Of a stretch of 64,000 bases of DNA, positions 32,985 through 41,074 are shown one piece after another. Numbering within the stretch: position 1 is the stretch's first letter; each line of letters begins with the position of its first letter. The DNA is from Streptomyces sp. WAC 01529 (GTDB lineage Bacteria > Actinomycetota > Actinomycetes > Streptomycetales > Streptomycetaceae), in the NCBI RefSeq assembly GCF_003945545.1, contig NZ_CP029617.1, positions 3,235,001 through 3,299,000 of the forward strand, written 5' to 3'. The position numbers were made by a program, and so were the translations under genes. A model generated the notes under the pieces. It was not told the DNA's origin and ran no database searches. It was given only the letters and a program-made list of their open reading frames with translations.

Positions 32985-33464
32985 TGCCACAGGACCCTTC
33001 CACCAGCTCGTCTCCTTGCGGGCGCCGGCCCACGAGAAGCTGAAGTGGATGTGGTTGGTGTGCGGGTTGGCGCCCCGGTACGGCTGCCAGCCGGCGTCCG
33101 CGCGGTTGGCCATCCAGATGCGCCGGTTCCAGATCATGTACATGATGCCGAAGCGGCGGGCGAGGGCGTGCGGGTTGCCGTGCCGGTCCGTGGCGTGCAG
33201 CCAGTTGATGAGGTCGTCGGCCAGGTGCTCCTGGCCCTGCACGTTCACGCCCCAGTCCCAGGCCCGCCCCTCCTTGTGCTCGCTCTGGCCTCCGCTGCCG
33301 CAGGCCCTGCTGATCCCCATGTTGGTCGTACCGGGGTAGGCGGCGAGCACCAGGTCGCGGAAGCCGACCAGGCCGGGTTTGGCCTCGGGGTCACAGTCGC
33401 GCTGCGGTTCGTAGAGCGCGTACGGGTCGATGCCAGGACCGAATTCGGGTGCGGTGGGTGCCAT
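32028..33464 (-). CDS. LAS/M15-like metallopeptidase domain fused to the same seven-repeat propeller, no signal peptide
   Basis: A 478-residue protein with GGAGGAG before ATG 33464. Residues 30-150 have the metal-site layout of LAS enzymes (D-Ala-D-Ala metallopeptidase/hedgehog type): SEHKEGRAWDWG gives H-x6-D, and NPHTNHIHFSFSW gives the H-x-H pair. Residues 161-478 are the seven-repeat propeller, differing from the downstream protein at 12 of 318 positions by my alignment. No signal peptide or membrane helix is seen. It is 59 bases upstream of the lysozyme-like fusion on the same strand, so the two are probably co-expressed. The domain pair suggests two bond specificities against peptidoglycan aimed by one glycan-binding module; that is inference. 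Confidence 0.72.
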   Translation of the reverse strand: MAPTAPEFGPGIDPYALYEPQRDCDPEAKPGLVGFRDLVLAAYPGTTNMGISRACGSGGQSEHKEGRAWDWGVNVQGQEHLADDLINWLHATDRHGNPHALARRFGIMYMIWNRRIWMANRADAGWQPYRGANPHTNHIHFSFSWAGARKETSWWKGPVAPDRRQRLAVGMSADGRVEVFHAAVDQIYHTYQHEPGGAWSGWRAFGGPASAALALAASPDGRLELFAMNGDTFMHRYQAKVSGEWADWYAFGGGGDHLAVSKNHDGRLEVFASNGDGVHHRWHNTPGGTWHDWRPLGGPAGARLAAAPASDGRIEVFAMNDDIFRHTCQTDLTGTWREWVDFGLGGEHLAVAKNRDGRLEVFATNDSGVHHRWQNIPAGDWHDWQPLGGPVSARLAVVESHDERIEVFAMNDDVLQHNYQVDASGAWRTWQDFGGGGYFIRALRNRDGRLEIFANNPGGVHHRWQHQPGSTWLDWQPL

Positions 33465-33674
33465 ATCCGGCTCCTCCAGCCTCAGTCCTCCGCCCGGTGC
33501 GGAGGAACGTCGTACCCGTAGGGCGCGTGAGGGGAACGCGCGGCCGCCAGACGCGATCACGCGCCTGCCCCGTGGCAGTGGCGCGGGCCCGTTCGACCGG
33601 GCCCCGCGCCTCGTTCAGGTCGTCTTCGGTGCGTCCGCGCGCCGGGACAGGCCCCCACGAGGAAGGCTTCCGTC

Positions 33675-35360
33675 GTGATCCATCGCAGAACTCCCCACCG
33701 GGCGGCCTTCGCGCTGACGGCCACCGCCCTGACGTTCACCGCGCTGCTGTCGGCTCCGCTCGCCTCCGCGGCGAATCCCGGCCCCGGCGCCGAGGAGACC
33801 CCGCGCACCGGCGACACCGTGCGCACCGACGCCGGGCTCGTCCGCGGCGCCCGGTCGGGCGCGCACCGCGTCTTCCGGGGCATCCCCTACGCGGGCGCCC
33901 CCAAGGGGCGTCACCGCTGGGCGCCGCCCCGCCCCGTACAGCCGTGGAAGGGGGTCAGGGACGCCACGAAGCCCGGGCCGCTGTGCCCGCAGGTGCCCTC
34001 GGCGTACGCGCAGATCTCCAGCACCGAGGAGGACTGCCTGGTCCTGAACGTCACGACGCCTCCGGCCGCGGACCGGCACCCTCGGCGGGCCGCGCCCGTC
34101 CTCGTCTGGATCCACGGAGACGGCTCCGTGGGCGGGGGCGGCTTCTTCGACGGGCGCCGGCCGGCCGAGCGCGGCCTGGTGGTCGTCACCGTCAACTACC
34201 GGCTCGGCGTCTTCGGCGGTCTCGCCCTGCCGGGTCTCCCGGGGTCCGGCACCTTCGGCCTCCAGGACCAGCGGGCCGCCCTCACCTGGGTACGGAACAA
34301 CGCGCGGGCCTTCGGCGGCGACCCGGGCAACGTCACCGTTGCCGGTGTGTCGTTCGGCGCGTCCGCCGTGGCCGGGCATCTGACGTCACCCGCGTCCAAG
34401 GGCCTGTTCCACCGTGCCGTCATGGCGAGCGGCGAGGCCGTGATGGACATGCCGGCCGGTGCGATGGGCCCCGGCGTGCCGGGCTATCCGTGGTACGTGT
34501 GGCGGGCGGGCCGGGAGATGGAGGACATCACCACCGAGATGACCTCGACCCTCGGCTGCCGGGACCGCCGCCCGCAGCGCACGCTCGCCTGCCTGCGCGC
34601 CCTGCCCGTGAAGACGATCCTCAAGGTGCCGCACATCATGAACGCCTTCCAGGCGTTCGGATACGGCAACGCCACCCTGCCCGAGCTGCCCCCGAAGGCC
34701 CTGCGCGCCGGCCGCTTCCACCGCGTGCCCGTCCTGTCGGGCGCGACGCTCGACGAACACCGGACGTTCGTCGGGATGCTGTACGACGCGGTGGGCAGGA
34801 AGTTCACGGAGGCCGACTACGGGCGGGCGCTGCGCACCGCGTTCGGCTGGCGGTTCGCGAAGCGGGTGCGGGCCGAGTACCCCACGGACGCTTTCCCCTC
34901 CCCCGCGCTGGCGTGGGCCACCGTGATCACCGACCGCATGTGGGCGCGCGGCACGCAGGCGCAGCACGACTCGCTGGCCCGGTATGTCCCTGTGTACGCC
35001 TACGAGTTCGCCGACCGCGACGCGCCGATGTTCCTGCCGCTGCCCGGCGACTTCGACTTCGGCGCCTTCCACGCGGGCGACATCCCGTACCTGTTCGAGG
35101 ACGAGACGGCCGAGCCGCGGTTCACGCCCGCACAGCGGTGCCTGTCGGCCACGATGAGCGGGTACTGGGCCGCGTTCGCCCGCACCGGCACGCCGAGTGC
35201 CGCCGGTGCGCCCGCCTGGCCGCCCTACACCCCGCACCTGCCGTACACGCAGTCGCTGGCACCGCACCGGATCGGGCCCGTCGACTACTACCGGGAACAC
35301 AACCTCGCCTTCTGGGAGGCCACCCGGGCGGTCCGCGGGGAGATCACCTCTCCGCGGTAA
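33675..35360 (+). CDS. Secreted type B carboxylesterase
   Basis: A 561-residue protein with a GTG start at 33675 and GAGGAAGG upstream. The signal peptide is [21 protein letters not shown]. The carboxylesterase B family pattern is full: [26 protein letters not shown] (disulphide and signature), VLVWIHGDG (oxyanion region, usually HGGG, here HGDG), [28 protein letters not shown], and the nucleophile elbow GVSFGASA, where the usual GESAG is replaced by GVSFG. The usual catalytic histidine near the end is less evident. It would hydrolyse esters outside the cell. Its 3' end overlaps hutI, on the opposite strand, by 17 bases. Confidence 0.9.
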   Translation: MIHRRTPHRAAFALTATALTFTALLSAPLASAANPGPGAEETPRTGDTVRTDAGLVRGARSGAHRVFRGIPYAGAPKGRHRWAPPRPVQPWKGVRDATKPGPLCPQVPSAYAQISSTEEDCLVLNVTTPPAADRHPRRAAPVLVWIHGDGSVGGGGFFDGRRPAERGLVVVTVNYRLGVFGGLALPGLPGSGTFGLQDQRAALTWVRNNARAFGGDPGNVTVAGVSFGASAVAGHLTSPASKGLFHRAVMASGEAVMDMPAGAMGPGVPGYPWYVWRAGREMEDITTEMTSTLGCRDRRPQRTLACLRALPVKTILKVPHIMNAFQAFGYGNATLPELPPKALRAGRFHRVPVLSGATLDEHRTFVGMLYDAVGRKFTEADYGRALRTAFGWRFAKRVRAEYPTDAFPSPALAWATVITDRMWARGTQAQHDSLARYVPVYAYEFADRDAPMFLPLPGDFDFGAFHAGDIPYLFEDETAEPRFTPAQRCLSATMSGYWAAFARTGTPSAAGAPAWPPYTPHLPYTQSLAPHRIGPVDYYREHNLAFWEATRAVRGEITSPR

Positions 35361-36528
35361 CTCGGCGGCTGCCCCGCTGCCAGACCTCGCCGACCAGCGG
35401 GACCCCCGGACGGTACGCCAGGTGGACGTGGCTCGGGGCGTCCAGGAGGGCCAGGTCGGCGCGGGCGCCCTCGCGGATGACGCCGATGTCCGTGCGGCGC
35501 AGCGCCCTCGCGCCGCCCGCCGTCGCCGACCAGATCGCCTCGTCCGGGGTCATGCCCATGTCCCGTACCGCCAGGGCGATGCAGAACGGCATGGAGGAGG
35601 TGAAGGACGAGCCCGGGTTGCAGTCCGTGGAGAGGGCCACGGTCGCGCCCGCGTCCAGGAGGCGGCGGGCGTCCGGCCATTCGGCGCGGGTGGAGAACTC
35701 CGCGCCGGGGAGGAGGGTGGCCACCGTGTCGCCCTGAGCGAGGGCGTCGACGTCCGCGTCCGTCAGGTGCGTGCAGTGGTCGGCGCTCGCCGCGTCCAGT
35801 TCGACGGCGAGCTGGACGCCGGGGCCGTACGAGAGCTGGTTGGCGTGGATGCGGGGGTGCAGGCCCTTCGCCTTGCCCGCCGTGAGGATCGCGCGGGCCT
35901 GGTCGCCGTCGAAGGCGCCCTTCTCGCAGAAGACGTCGATCCAGCGGGCGTGCGGGGCGCAGGCGTCCAGCATCTCGCCGGTGACCAGTTCCACGTACGC
36001 CGCCGGGTCGTCGGCGTGGTCGGGCGGGACGATGTGCGCGCCGAGGAACGTGACCTCGTCCGTGTGCCGGGCCGCGATGCGCAGGGCGCGTGCCTCGTCC
36101 CGCGTGGTGAGGCCGTAGCCCGACTTCGTCTCGAAGGTGGTGGTGCCCTGGCGGAGGGCCTCGGCGAGGTAGTGGGTGACGTTCGCCTCCAGCTCCTCGT
36201 CGGTGGCGGCGCGGGTCGCGGCGACCGTGGTGCGGATGCCTCCCGCGGAGTAGGGGCGGCCCGACATGCGGGCGTTGAACTCCTGGGTGCGGTCGCCCGC
36301 GAAGACGAGGTGGGAGTGGGAGTCGACGAAGCCGGGGATGGCGGCGCGGCCCTCGGCGTCGTACGTCTCGTCCGCCGCCGGGGCCTTGTCGGCCGGGCCC
36401 ACCCAGGCGATCTTCTCGCCGTCCAGGACGACGGCGGCGTCCGTCAGCAGGCCGAGGGGGGTTCCGTCGCCCTGTGCGGGGTCGTTGGTGACGAGGCTTG
36501 CGATGTTGGTGATGAGGGTGGTGGTCAT
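35344..36528 (-). CDS. hutI: Imidazolonepropionase
   Basis: A 394-residue amidohydrolase-superfamily protein. The metal site shows [15 protein letters not shown] (H-x-H), GAHIVPP, a histidine in PRIHANQLS, and the late aspartate in [11 protein letters not shown]. The substrate-binding ETKSGYGL segment is characteristic of HutI. It opens the imidazolone ring to give N-formimino-L-glutamate, the third step of histidine breakdown. It lies at the 3' end of the hut cluster, 96 bases after hutF, with a dispersed repeat in the gap. Its stop codon lies inside the 3' end of the convergent esterase gene. Confidence 0.96.
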   Translation of the reverse strand: MTTTLITNIASLVTNDPAQGDGTPLGLLTDAAVVLDGEKIAWVGPADKAPAADETYDAEGRAAIPGFVDSHSHLVFAGDRTQEFNARMSGRPYSAGGIRTTVAATRAATDEELEANVTHYLAEALRQGTTTFETKSGYGLTTRDEARALRIAARHTDEVTFLGAHIVPPDHADDPAAYVELVTGEMLDACAPHARWIDVFCEKGAFDGDQARAILTAGKAKGLHPRIHANQLSYGPGVQLAVELDAASADHCTHLTDADVDALAQGDTVATLLPGAEFSTRAEWPDARRLLDAGATVALSTDCNPGSSFTSSMPFCIALAVRDMGMTPDEAIWSATAGGARALRRTDIGVIREGARADLALLDAPSHVHLAYRPGVPLVGEVWQRGSRRVTAER

Positions 36529-36551
36529 GGTGTCTCCGGGGATGGGGGGAT

Positions 36552-36600
36552 TCAGCCCCTCCGGCGTTCGAGGAGCGGGGTCCGGGGCGGAGCCCCGGGC
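36552..36600. repeat. Dispersed Streptomyces-type repeat in the hutF-hutI gap
   Basis: CAGCCCCTCCGGCGTTCGAGGAGCGGGG is followed by a hairpin, CCGGGGC-GGA-GCCCCGG (36582-36598). Sequences of this form are common between genes in streptomycetes. Here it sits inside an otherwise tight operon and could lower hutI expression or stabilise the upstream message. Confidence 0.65.
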
Positions 36601-36624
36601 AGAGGACCGGCTCGGGCTGCAGCG

Positions 36625-37989
36625 TCAGTCCCTCAGCGCCGCGATCGCCTCCGCCAGAGCCGACGGGACGTCGGGAATCAGCGCGTGGGAACCATCCCGT
36701 ACGACCACTCGGCCCCCGGCCACGACATGCCGGACGTCCGCCGCGGTCGCCGCGAAGACCGCCGTCTCGGCGGCGAGGCGCGGGACGGGGCCCGCCGTGC
36801 GGACCGAGTCCAGGGCGATCGTCGTGAGGTCCGCGAGCGCGCCCCGCTCGATCGCGCCCGCGTCGGGCCAGCCGAGTGCCGCGTGCCCGTCGGCGGTGGC
36901 CGCCCGCAGCAGCGCCGCCGCCGTCCAGTGGCCCCGCGTGTGCGAGCGCAGCCGTTCGTTCAGCTCCATCGCCCGCGCCTCTTCGAGGATGTCGATCACC
37001 GCGTGGCTGTCGCTGCCCAGGGAGAGGGGGCTGCCCTCCCGGTGGAGGGTGGCCGCGGGGCCGATGCCGTCCGCCAGGTCCCGTTCGGTCGTCGGGCACA
37101 TGCACGTGCCCGTCGTGGTGCGGCCGAGGAGCCCGATGTCCTCCTCCGTGAGGTGCGTGTTGTGGACGCCGGTCGTGCGGGTGCCGAGCACTCCGCGGTC
37201 GAAGAGCAGCTGCGTGGGCGTACAGCCGTGCACGGCCTGGCAGGCGTCGTTCTCCGCCGTCTGCTCGGAGAGGTGGACGTGGAGGGGGGCCTCGCGCTCG
37301 GCGGCCCACCGCGCGACCACGCCCAACTGCCCGGCCGGGACCGCCCGTACGGAGTGGATCGCCGCCCCGATACGGGCGTGGGGGCGTTCCTTGAGCGCCG
37401 ACGCCCGCTCGGCCCACGCGTCGGCCGTGCCGTCGGAGAAGCGGAGCTGGTGGCGGTTGGGGGGCTCGCCCCGCGTCTCGGAGAGCAGTCCCGAGGCCAC
37501 GTACGCCGTGTCCAGGAGCGTGATGCGCACGCCCGCGTCCGACGCCGCCTGGATCAGCGCCTCGCCCATCGCGTTGGGATCGGCGTACGGGGTGCCGCCC
37601 GGCCCGTGGTGGAGGTAGTGGAACTCCCCCACCGTCGTGATGCCCGCCAGCGCCATCTCCGCGTACACCGCCCGGGCGAGCGCGTGGTACGTCTCGGGGG
37701 TGAGCCGGTCCGCCACCGCGTACATGACCTCGCGCCACGTCCAGAAGGTGCCCGAGCCGACCTGGACGGTGCCGCGCAGGGCGCGGTGGAAGGCGTGGGA
37801 GTGGGCGTTGGCGAGGCCGGGGAGGGTCAGGCCGCGCAGGACCGTCGCGCCCGGCGGCGGCGCCTCGACGCCCTCGCGGACGGCCGTGATCCGCTCGCCC
37901 GCCACCTCCACCGCCACGCCCGGCTCGACGTGGGTGCCGAGCCAGGCGTGTTCCAGCCAGTACGTGTGCGCCTTCGCGTCCGTCGTCAC
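36625..37989 (-). CDS. hutF: Formimidoylglutamate deiminase
   Basis: A 454-residue amidohydrolase-superfamily protein. LTLPGLANAHSHAFHRALRG gives the H-x-H metal pair, PLHVHLSEQTAEN a third ligand region, and SLGSDSHAVID the catalytic aspartate. The overall sequence matches HutF, which deiminates N-formimino-L-glutamate to N-formyl-L-glutamate and ammonia, the route used by actinomycetes and pseudomonads. Its start overlaps the end of the M20 amidohydrolase gene by 4 bases, so the two are translationally coupled. The product needs deformylation, and the neighbouring amidohydrolase is the obvious candidate. Confidence 0.93.
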   Translation of the reverse strand: MTTDAKAHTYWLEHAWLGTHVEPGVAVEVAGERITAVREGVEAPPPGATVLRGLTLPGLANAHSHAFHRALRGTVQVGSGTFWTWREVMYAVADRLTPETYHALARAVYAEMALAGITTVGEFHYLHHGPGGTPYADPNAMGEALIQAASDAGVRITLLDTAYVASGLLSETRGEPPNRHQLRFSDGTADAWAERASALKERPHARIGAAIHSVRAVPAGQLGVVARWAAEREAPLHVHLSEQTAENDACQAVHGCTPTQLLFDRGVLGTRTTGVHNTHLTEEDIGLLGRTTTGTCMCPTTERDLADGIGPAATLHREGSPLSLGSDSHAVIDILEEARAMELNERLRSHTRGHWTAAALLRAATADGHAALGWPDAGAIERGALADLTTIALDSVRTAGPVPRLAAETAVFAATAADVRHVVAGGRVVVRDGSHALIPDVPSALAEAIAALRD

Positions 37990-39269
37990 TTGCGGGCCAG
38001 CCCTTCCAGTACGTCGGCGAGTGCGGTCACCCCGGCCACGCAGTCGTCCTCGGCGGCGGACTCCGCCGGGGAGTGCGAGACGCCCGTGGGGTTGCGTACG
38101 AACAGCATGGCGGTGGGGATGGAGCCGGACAGAATACCCGCGTCATGGCCCGCGCCCGTGCCGAGGACCGGGATCGGCCGGTCGCTCTCCGCGCCCAGGA
38201 TGGCGCCGAGTTCGTCGCGCAGGGCGTCCTCGAACTCCACGACCGGCGTGAAGGACTCGCGTACGACGTCGAGGTCGATGCCGTGCCTTTCCGCGTACTC
38301 GCGGGCCGCCTTCTCGATGCCGGTGACGACCGTGTCCAGGGTCGGCTGGTCGGCGGCGCGGGAGTCGAGCCAGCCGCGCACGAGGGAGGGGATGGCGTTG
38401 ACGCCGTTCGGCTCGACGGAGATCTTGCCGAACGTGGCGACCGCGCCCGCCAGTTCGGCCTCGCGGCGGGCGGCGAGCACCGTCTCCGCGTACGTCAGCA
38501 TGGGGTCCCTGCGGTCCGCGAGGCGGGTCGTGCCCGCGTGGTTGGCCTCGCCCCGGAAGTCGAAGCGCCAGCGGCCGTGCGGCCAGATGGCGGACGCGAT
38601 GCCGACGGGGTCGCCGGTCAGGTCGAGGGCGCGGCCCTGCTCGACGTGCAGCTCGACGAAGGCGCCGATGCGGGCGAGGCGTTCGGGGTCGGGGCCGATT
38701 CCGTACGGGTCGTAGCCCGCCGCCTCCATCGCCTGGGGCAGCGTGATGCCGTCGCCGTCCCGGAGCTTGTGCGCCGCCTCGACGGTGAGCTTTCCCGCGG
38801 TGAGCCTCGAACCCACGCAGGCCAGGCCGAAGCGGGCGCCTTCCTCGTCGCCGAAGTTGACGATCGCCAGGGGCTTGGCGAACCGGGCGCCGCGTGCGCG
38901 CAGTTCGTCCAGGGCCGCGAAGGCGGAGACGACGCCGAGGGGGCCGTCGAAGGCACCGCCGTCGGGGACGGAGTCCAGGTGGGAGCCGGTGACGACGGCG
39001 TCCCCCTGGCCCGGGTCGCCCAGCCAGGCCCACTGGTTGCCGTTGCGGTCCAGCTCGTAGGTGAGCCCGCGGGTGTCCGTCTGGGCCTTGAACCAGGCGC
39101 GGCAGTCGGTGTCGGCGGCCGTCCAGGCGTAGCGGCGGTAGCCGCCGGAGCCGGCGTCGCGGCCGATGGAACTGAGGTCCCGCCACATTTCCTGGAAGGA
39201 CGGGGGCCGCGCCCCCTCAGGGGCGCGAGGAACTGCGCGACCAGCCACGACGGATCGTGAGTCGCTCAC
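37986..39269 (-). CDS. M20-family amidohydrolase (allantoate amidohydrolase/carbamoylase-like) in the hut operon
   Basis: A 427-residue protein. The GTG at 39269 overlaps the hutU TGA as GTGA and has GGGAGGG 8 bases upstream, so this start is well supported. Residues 10-24 ([14 protein letters not shown]) are encoded by a palindromic repeat inserted after the start. The conserved body begins at [23 protein letters not shown]20 metal-site segments follow: [60 protein letters not shown] and [11 protein letters not shown]. The family cleaves N-carbamoyl, ureido or related amides. In this operon it is the likely N-formylglutamate amidohydrolase, since no HutG gene is seen; that role is inferred. 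Confidence 0.88.
   Translation of the reverse strand: MSDSRSVVAGRAVPRAPEGARPPSFQEMWRDLSSIGRDAGSGGYRRYAWTAADTDCRAWFKAQTDTRGLTYELDRNGNQWAWLGDPGQGDAVVTGSHLDSVPDGGAFDGPLGVVSAFAALDELRARGARFAKPLAIVNFGDEEGARFGLACVGSRLTAGKLTVEAAHKLRDGDGITLPQAMEAAGYDPYGIGPDPERLARIGAFVELHVEQGRALDLTGDPVGIASAIWPHGRWRFDFRGEANHAGTTRLADRRDPMLTYAETVLAARREAELAGAVATFGKISVEPNGVNAIPSLVRGWLDSRAADQPTLDTVVTGIEKAAREYAERHGIDLDVVRESFTPVVEFEDALRDELGAILGAESDRPIPVLGTGAGHDAGILSGSIPTAMLFVRNPTGVSHSPAESAAEDDCVAGVTALADVLEGLARK
39204..39245. repeat. Palindromic repeat inside the 5' coding end of the hut amidohydrolase
   Basis: CGCGCCCC (39208-39215) and GGGGCGCG (39220-39227) form the hairpin head, followed by AGGAACTGCGCGACCAGCC: the same core found between genes at 18.7, 22.6, 58.6 and 61.6 kb. 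Read on the minus strand it encodes [13 protein letters not shown] in frame. Confidence 0.9.
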
Positions 39270-40930
39270 GCGCCGTCACCCTCCCGCATGGGAACCCGCA
39301 CACCCTTCTCGTCCGCCACGGACTCCGCGACGTCGTACCCGGCGTCCACATGCCGGATGACACCCATCCCCGGGTCATTGGTGAGAACGCGCCGGATCTT
39401 CTCTCCGGCGATCTTCGTGCCGTCGGCCACCGAGACCTGGCCCGCGTGGATCGAGCGGCCCATGCCGACGCCGCCGCCGTGGTGCAGGGAGACCCAGCTG
39501 GCGCCCGATGCCACGTTCACCATCGCGTTCAGGAGCGGCCAGTCGGCGATCGCGTCGGAGCCGTCGAGCATGGCCTCCGTCTCGCGGTAGGGGGAGGCGA
39601 CCGAGCCGCAGTCCAGGTGGTCGCGGCCGATGGCGAGGGGGGCCTGGAGTTCGCCGGAGGCGACCATGTCGTTGAAGCGCTCGCCCGCCTTGTCGCGCTC
39701 GCCGTAGCCGAGCCAGCAGATGCGGGCGGGCAGGCCCTGGAAGTGGACGCGCTCACCCGCCATCTTGATCCAGCGGTGCAGCGACTCGTTCTCGGGGAAG
39801 AGGTCGAGGATCGCCTTGTCGGTCTTGTGGATGTCGGAGGCCTCGCCCGACAGGGCCGCCCAGCGGAAGGGGCCCTTGCCCTCGCAGAAGAGGGGGCGGA
39901 TGTAGGCGGGCACGAAGCCGGGGAAGGCGAACGCGCGCTCGTAGCCAGCGAGTTGGGCCTCGCCGCGGATCGAGTTGCCGTAGTCGAAGACCTCGGCGCC
40001 CGCGTCCATGAAGCCGACCATCGCCTCGACGTGCTTGGCCATCGACTCGCGCGCGCGGGTCGTGAAGCCCGCCGGGTCCTTCGTCGCGTACGACTGCATC
40101 TCGTCGAAGTCCACGCCCGTCGGCAGGTACGCCAGGGGGTCGTGGGCGGAGGTCTGGTCCGTGACGATGTCGATGGGGGCGGACTCGGCGAGCATGCGGG
40201 GCACCAGGTCCGCCGCGTTGCCGAGCAGGCCGATGGAGAGGGGGCGGCGGGCGTCCCGTGCCTCGACGGCGAGCTGGAGCGCGTGCTCCAGGGAGTCGGC
40301 CTTCACGTCGAGGTACTTGTGCTCGATGCGGCGCTCGATGGCGCGCGGGTCACAGTCGATACAGATCGCGACGCCGTCGTTCATGGTCACGGCGAGCGGC
40401 TGGGCGCCGCCCATGCCGCCGAGGCCGGCGGTGAGGGTGATGGTCCCGGCGAGGGTGCCGTTGAACTTCTTGGCCGCCACCGCCGCGAACGTCTCGTACG
40501 TGCCCTGGAGGATGCCCTGCGTGCCGATGTAGATCCAGGAGCCCGCGGTCATCTGCCCGTACATGGTCAGGCCCAGCTGCTCCAGACGGCGGAACTCCTC
40601 CCAGTTCGCCCAGTCGCCGACGAGGTTGGAGTTGGCGATCAGGACGCGCGGCGCCCACTCGTGGGTCTGCATCACGCCGACGGGGCGGCCGGACTGGACG
40701 AGCATCGTCTCGTCCTGCTTCAGGGTCTTCAGGGTGCGGACCATCGCGTCGAAGGAGCGCCAGTCGCGGGCCGCCTTGCCGGTGCCGCCGTAGACGACGA
40801 GCTTGTCGGGGTGCTCGGCGACCTCGGGGTCGAGGTTGTTCTGAAGCATCCGCAGGGCGGCTTCCTGCTGCCATCCCAGGGCGTTCAGTTCCGTGCCGCG
40901 CGCTGCTCGTACGGGGCGGGGTCCTGACAT
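39266..40930 (-). CDS. hutU: Urocanate hydratase
   Basis: A 554-residue protein, full length for the family. Landmarks: [34 protein letters not shown], the NAD+-binding [26 protein letters not shown]-like [14 protein letters not shown], the catalytic-region DQTSAHDPL, and [16 protein letters not shown]. It converts urocanate to imidazolonepropionate with tightly bound NAD+. It is the first gene of the hut cluster, with a good promoter upstream; hutH is not in this window. Its stop overlaps the start of the M20 amidohydrolase. Confidence 0.97.
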   Translation of the reverse strand: MSGPRPVRAARGTELNALGWQQEAALRMLQNNLDPEVAEHPDKLVVYGGTGKAARDWRSFDAMVRTLKTLKQDETMLVQSGRPVGVMQTHEWAPRVLIANSNLVGDWANWEEFRRLEQLGLTMYGQMTAGSWIYIGTQGILQGTYETFAAVAAKKFNGTLAGTITLTAGLGGMGGAQPLAVTMNDGVAICIDCDPRAIERRIEHKYLDVKADSLEHALQLAVEARDARRPLSIGLLGNAADLVPRMLAESAPIDIVTDQTSAHDPLAYLPTGVDFDEMQSYATKDPAGFTTRARESMAKHVEAMVGFMDAGAEVFDYGNSIRGEAQLAGYERAFAFPGFVPAYIRPLFCEGKGPFRWAALSGEASDIHKTDKAILDLFPENESLHRWIKMAGERVHFQGLPARICWLGYGERDKAGERFNDMVASGELQAPLAIGRDHLDCGSVASPYRETEAMLDGSDAIADWPLLNAMVNVASGASWVSLHHGGGVGMGRSIHAGQVSVADGTKIAGEKIRRVLTNDPGMGVIRHVDAGYDVAESVADEKGVRVPMREGDGA

Positions 40931-40967
40931 GGGGCGGTGCCTCCTCGCGTGACGGACTGCGTATGAG

Positions 40968-40986
40968 TGTGACCTTGTTATTCACA
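40968..40986. promoter_or_regulatory. Inverted repeat overlapping the hut promoter (candidate operator)
   Basis: TGTGA (40968-40972) and TCACA (40982-40986) are exact inverted arms around 9 bases. The element covers the region from the -10 box to the predicted transcription start, a position from which a bound repressor would block initiation. No regulator gene lies adjacent. Confidence 0.5.
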
Positions 40987-41014
40987 TCCTGAGGGGCTGA
41001 ATAGGGCTAGTCAA
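40986..41014 (-). promoter_or_regulatory. hutU: Candidate housekeeping promoter for the hut operon
   Basis: On the minus strand TTGACT (41014-41009) is separated by 17 bases from CAGGAT (40991-40986), close to the streptomycete HrdB consensus (TTGACN and TAGRAT). The predicted start point, near 40979, is about 49 bases before the hutU ATG. Confidence 0.6.
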
Positions 41015-41074
41015 TAGCGAACGAATGCGCGAGTACGCCAGCGGGGGCCCGGCCCGGGTGATTGGCTGGATCGC

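Noticed and set aside
32028..33464. Propeller fusions considered as phage endolysins or prophage remnant
   Set aside because: No holin, integrase or structural phage gene lies nearby, and the large propeller is not typical of lysin cell-wall-binding ends; the idea is not excluded, but not supported.
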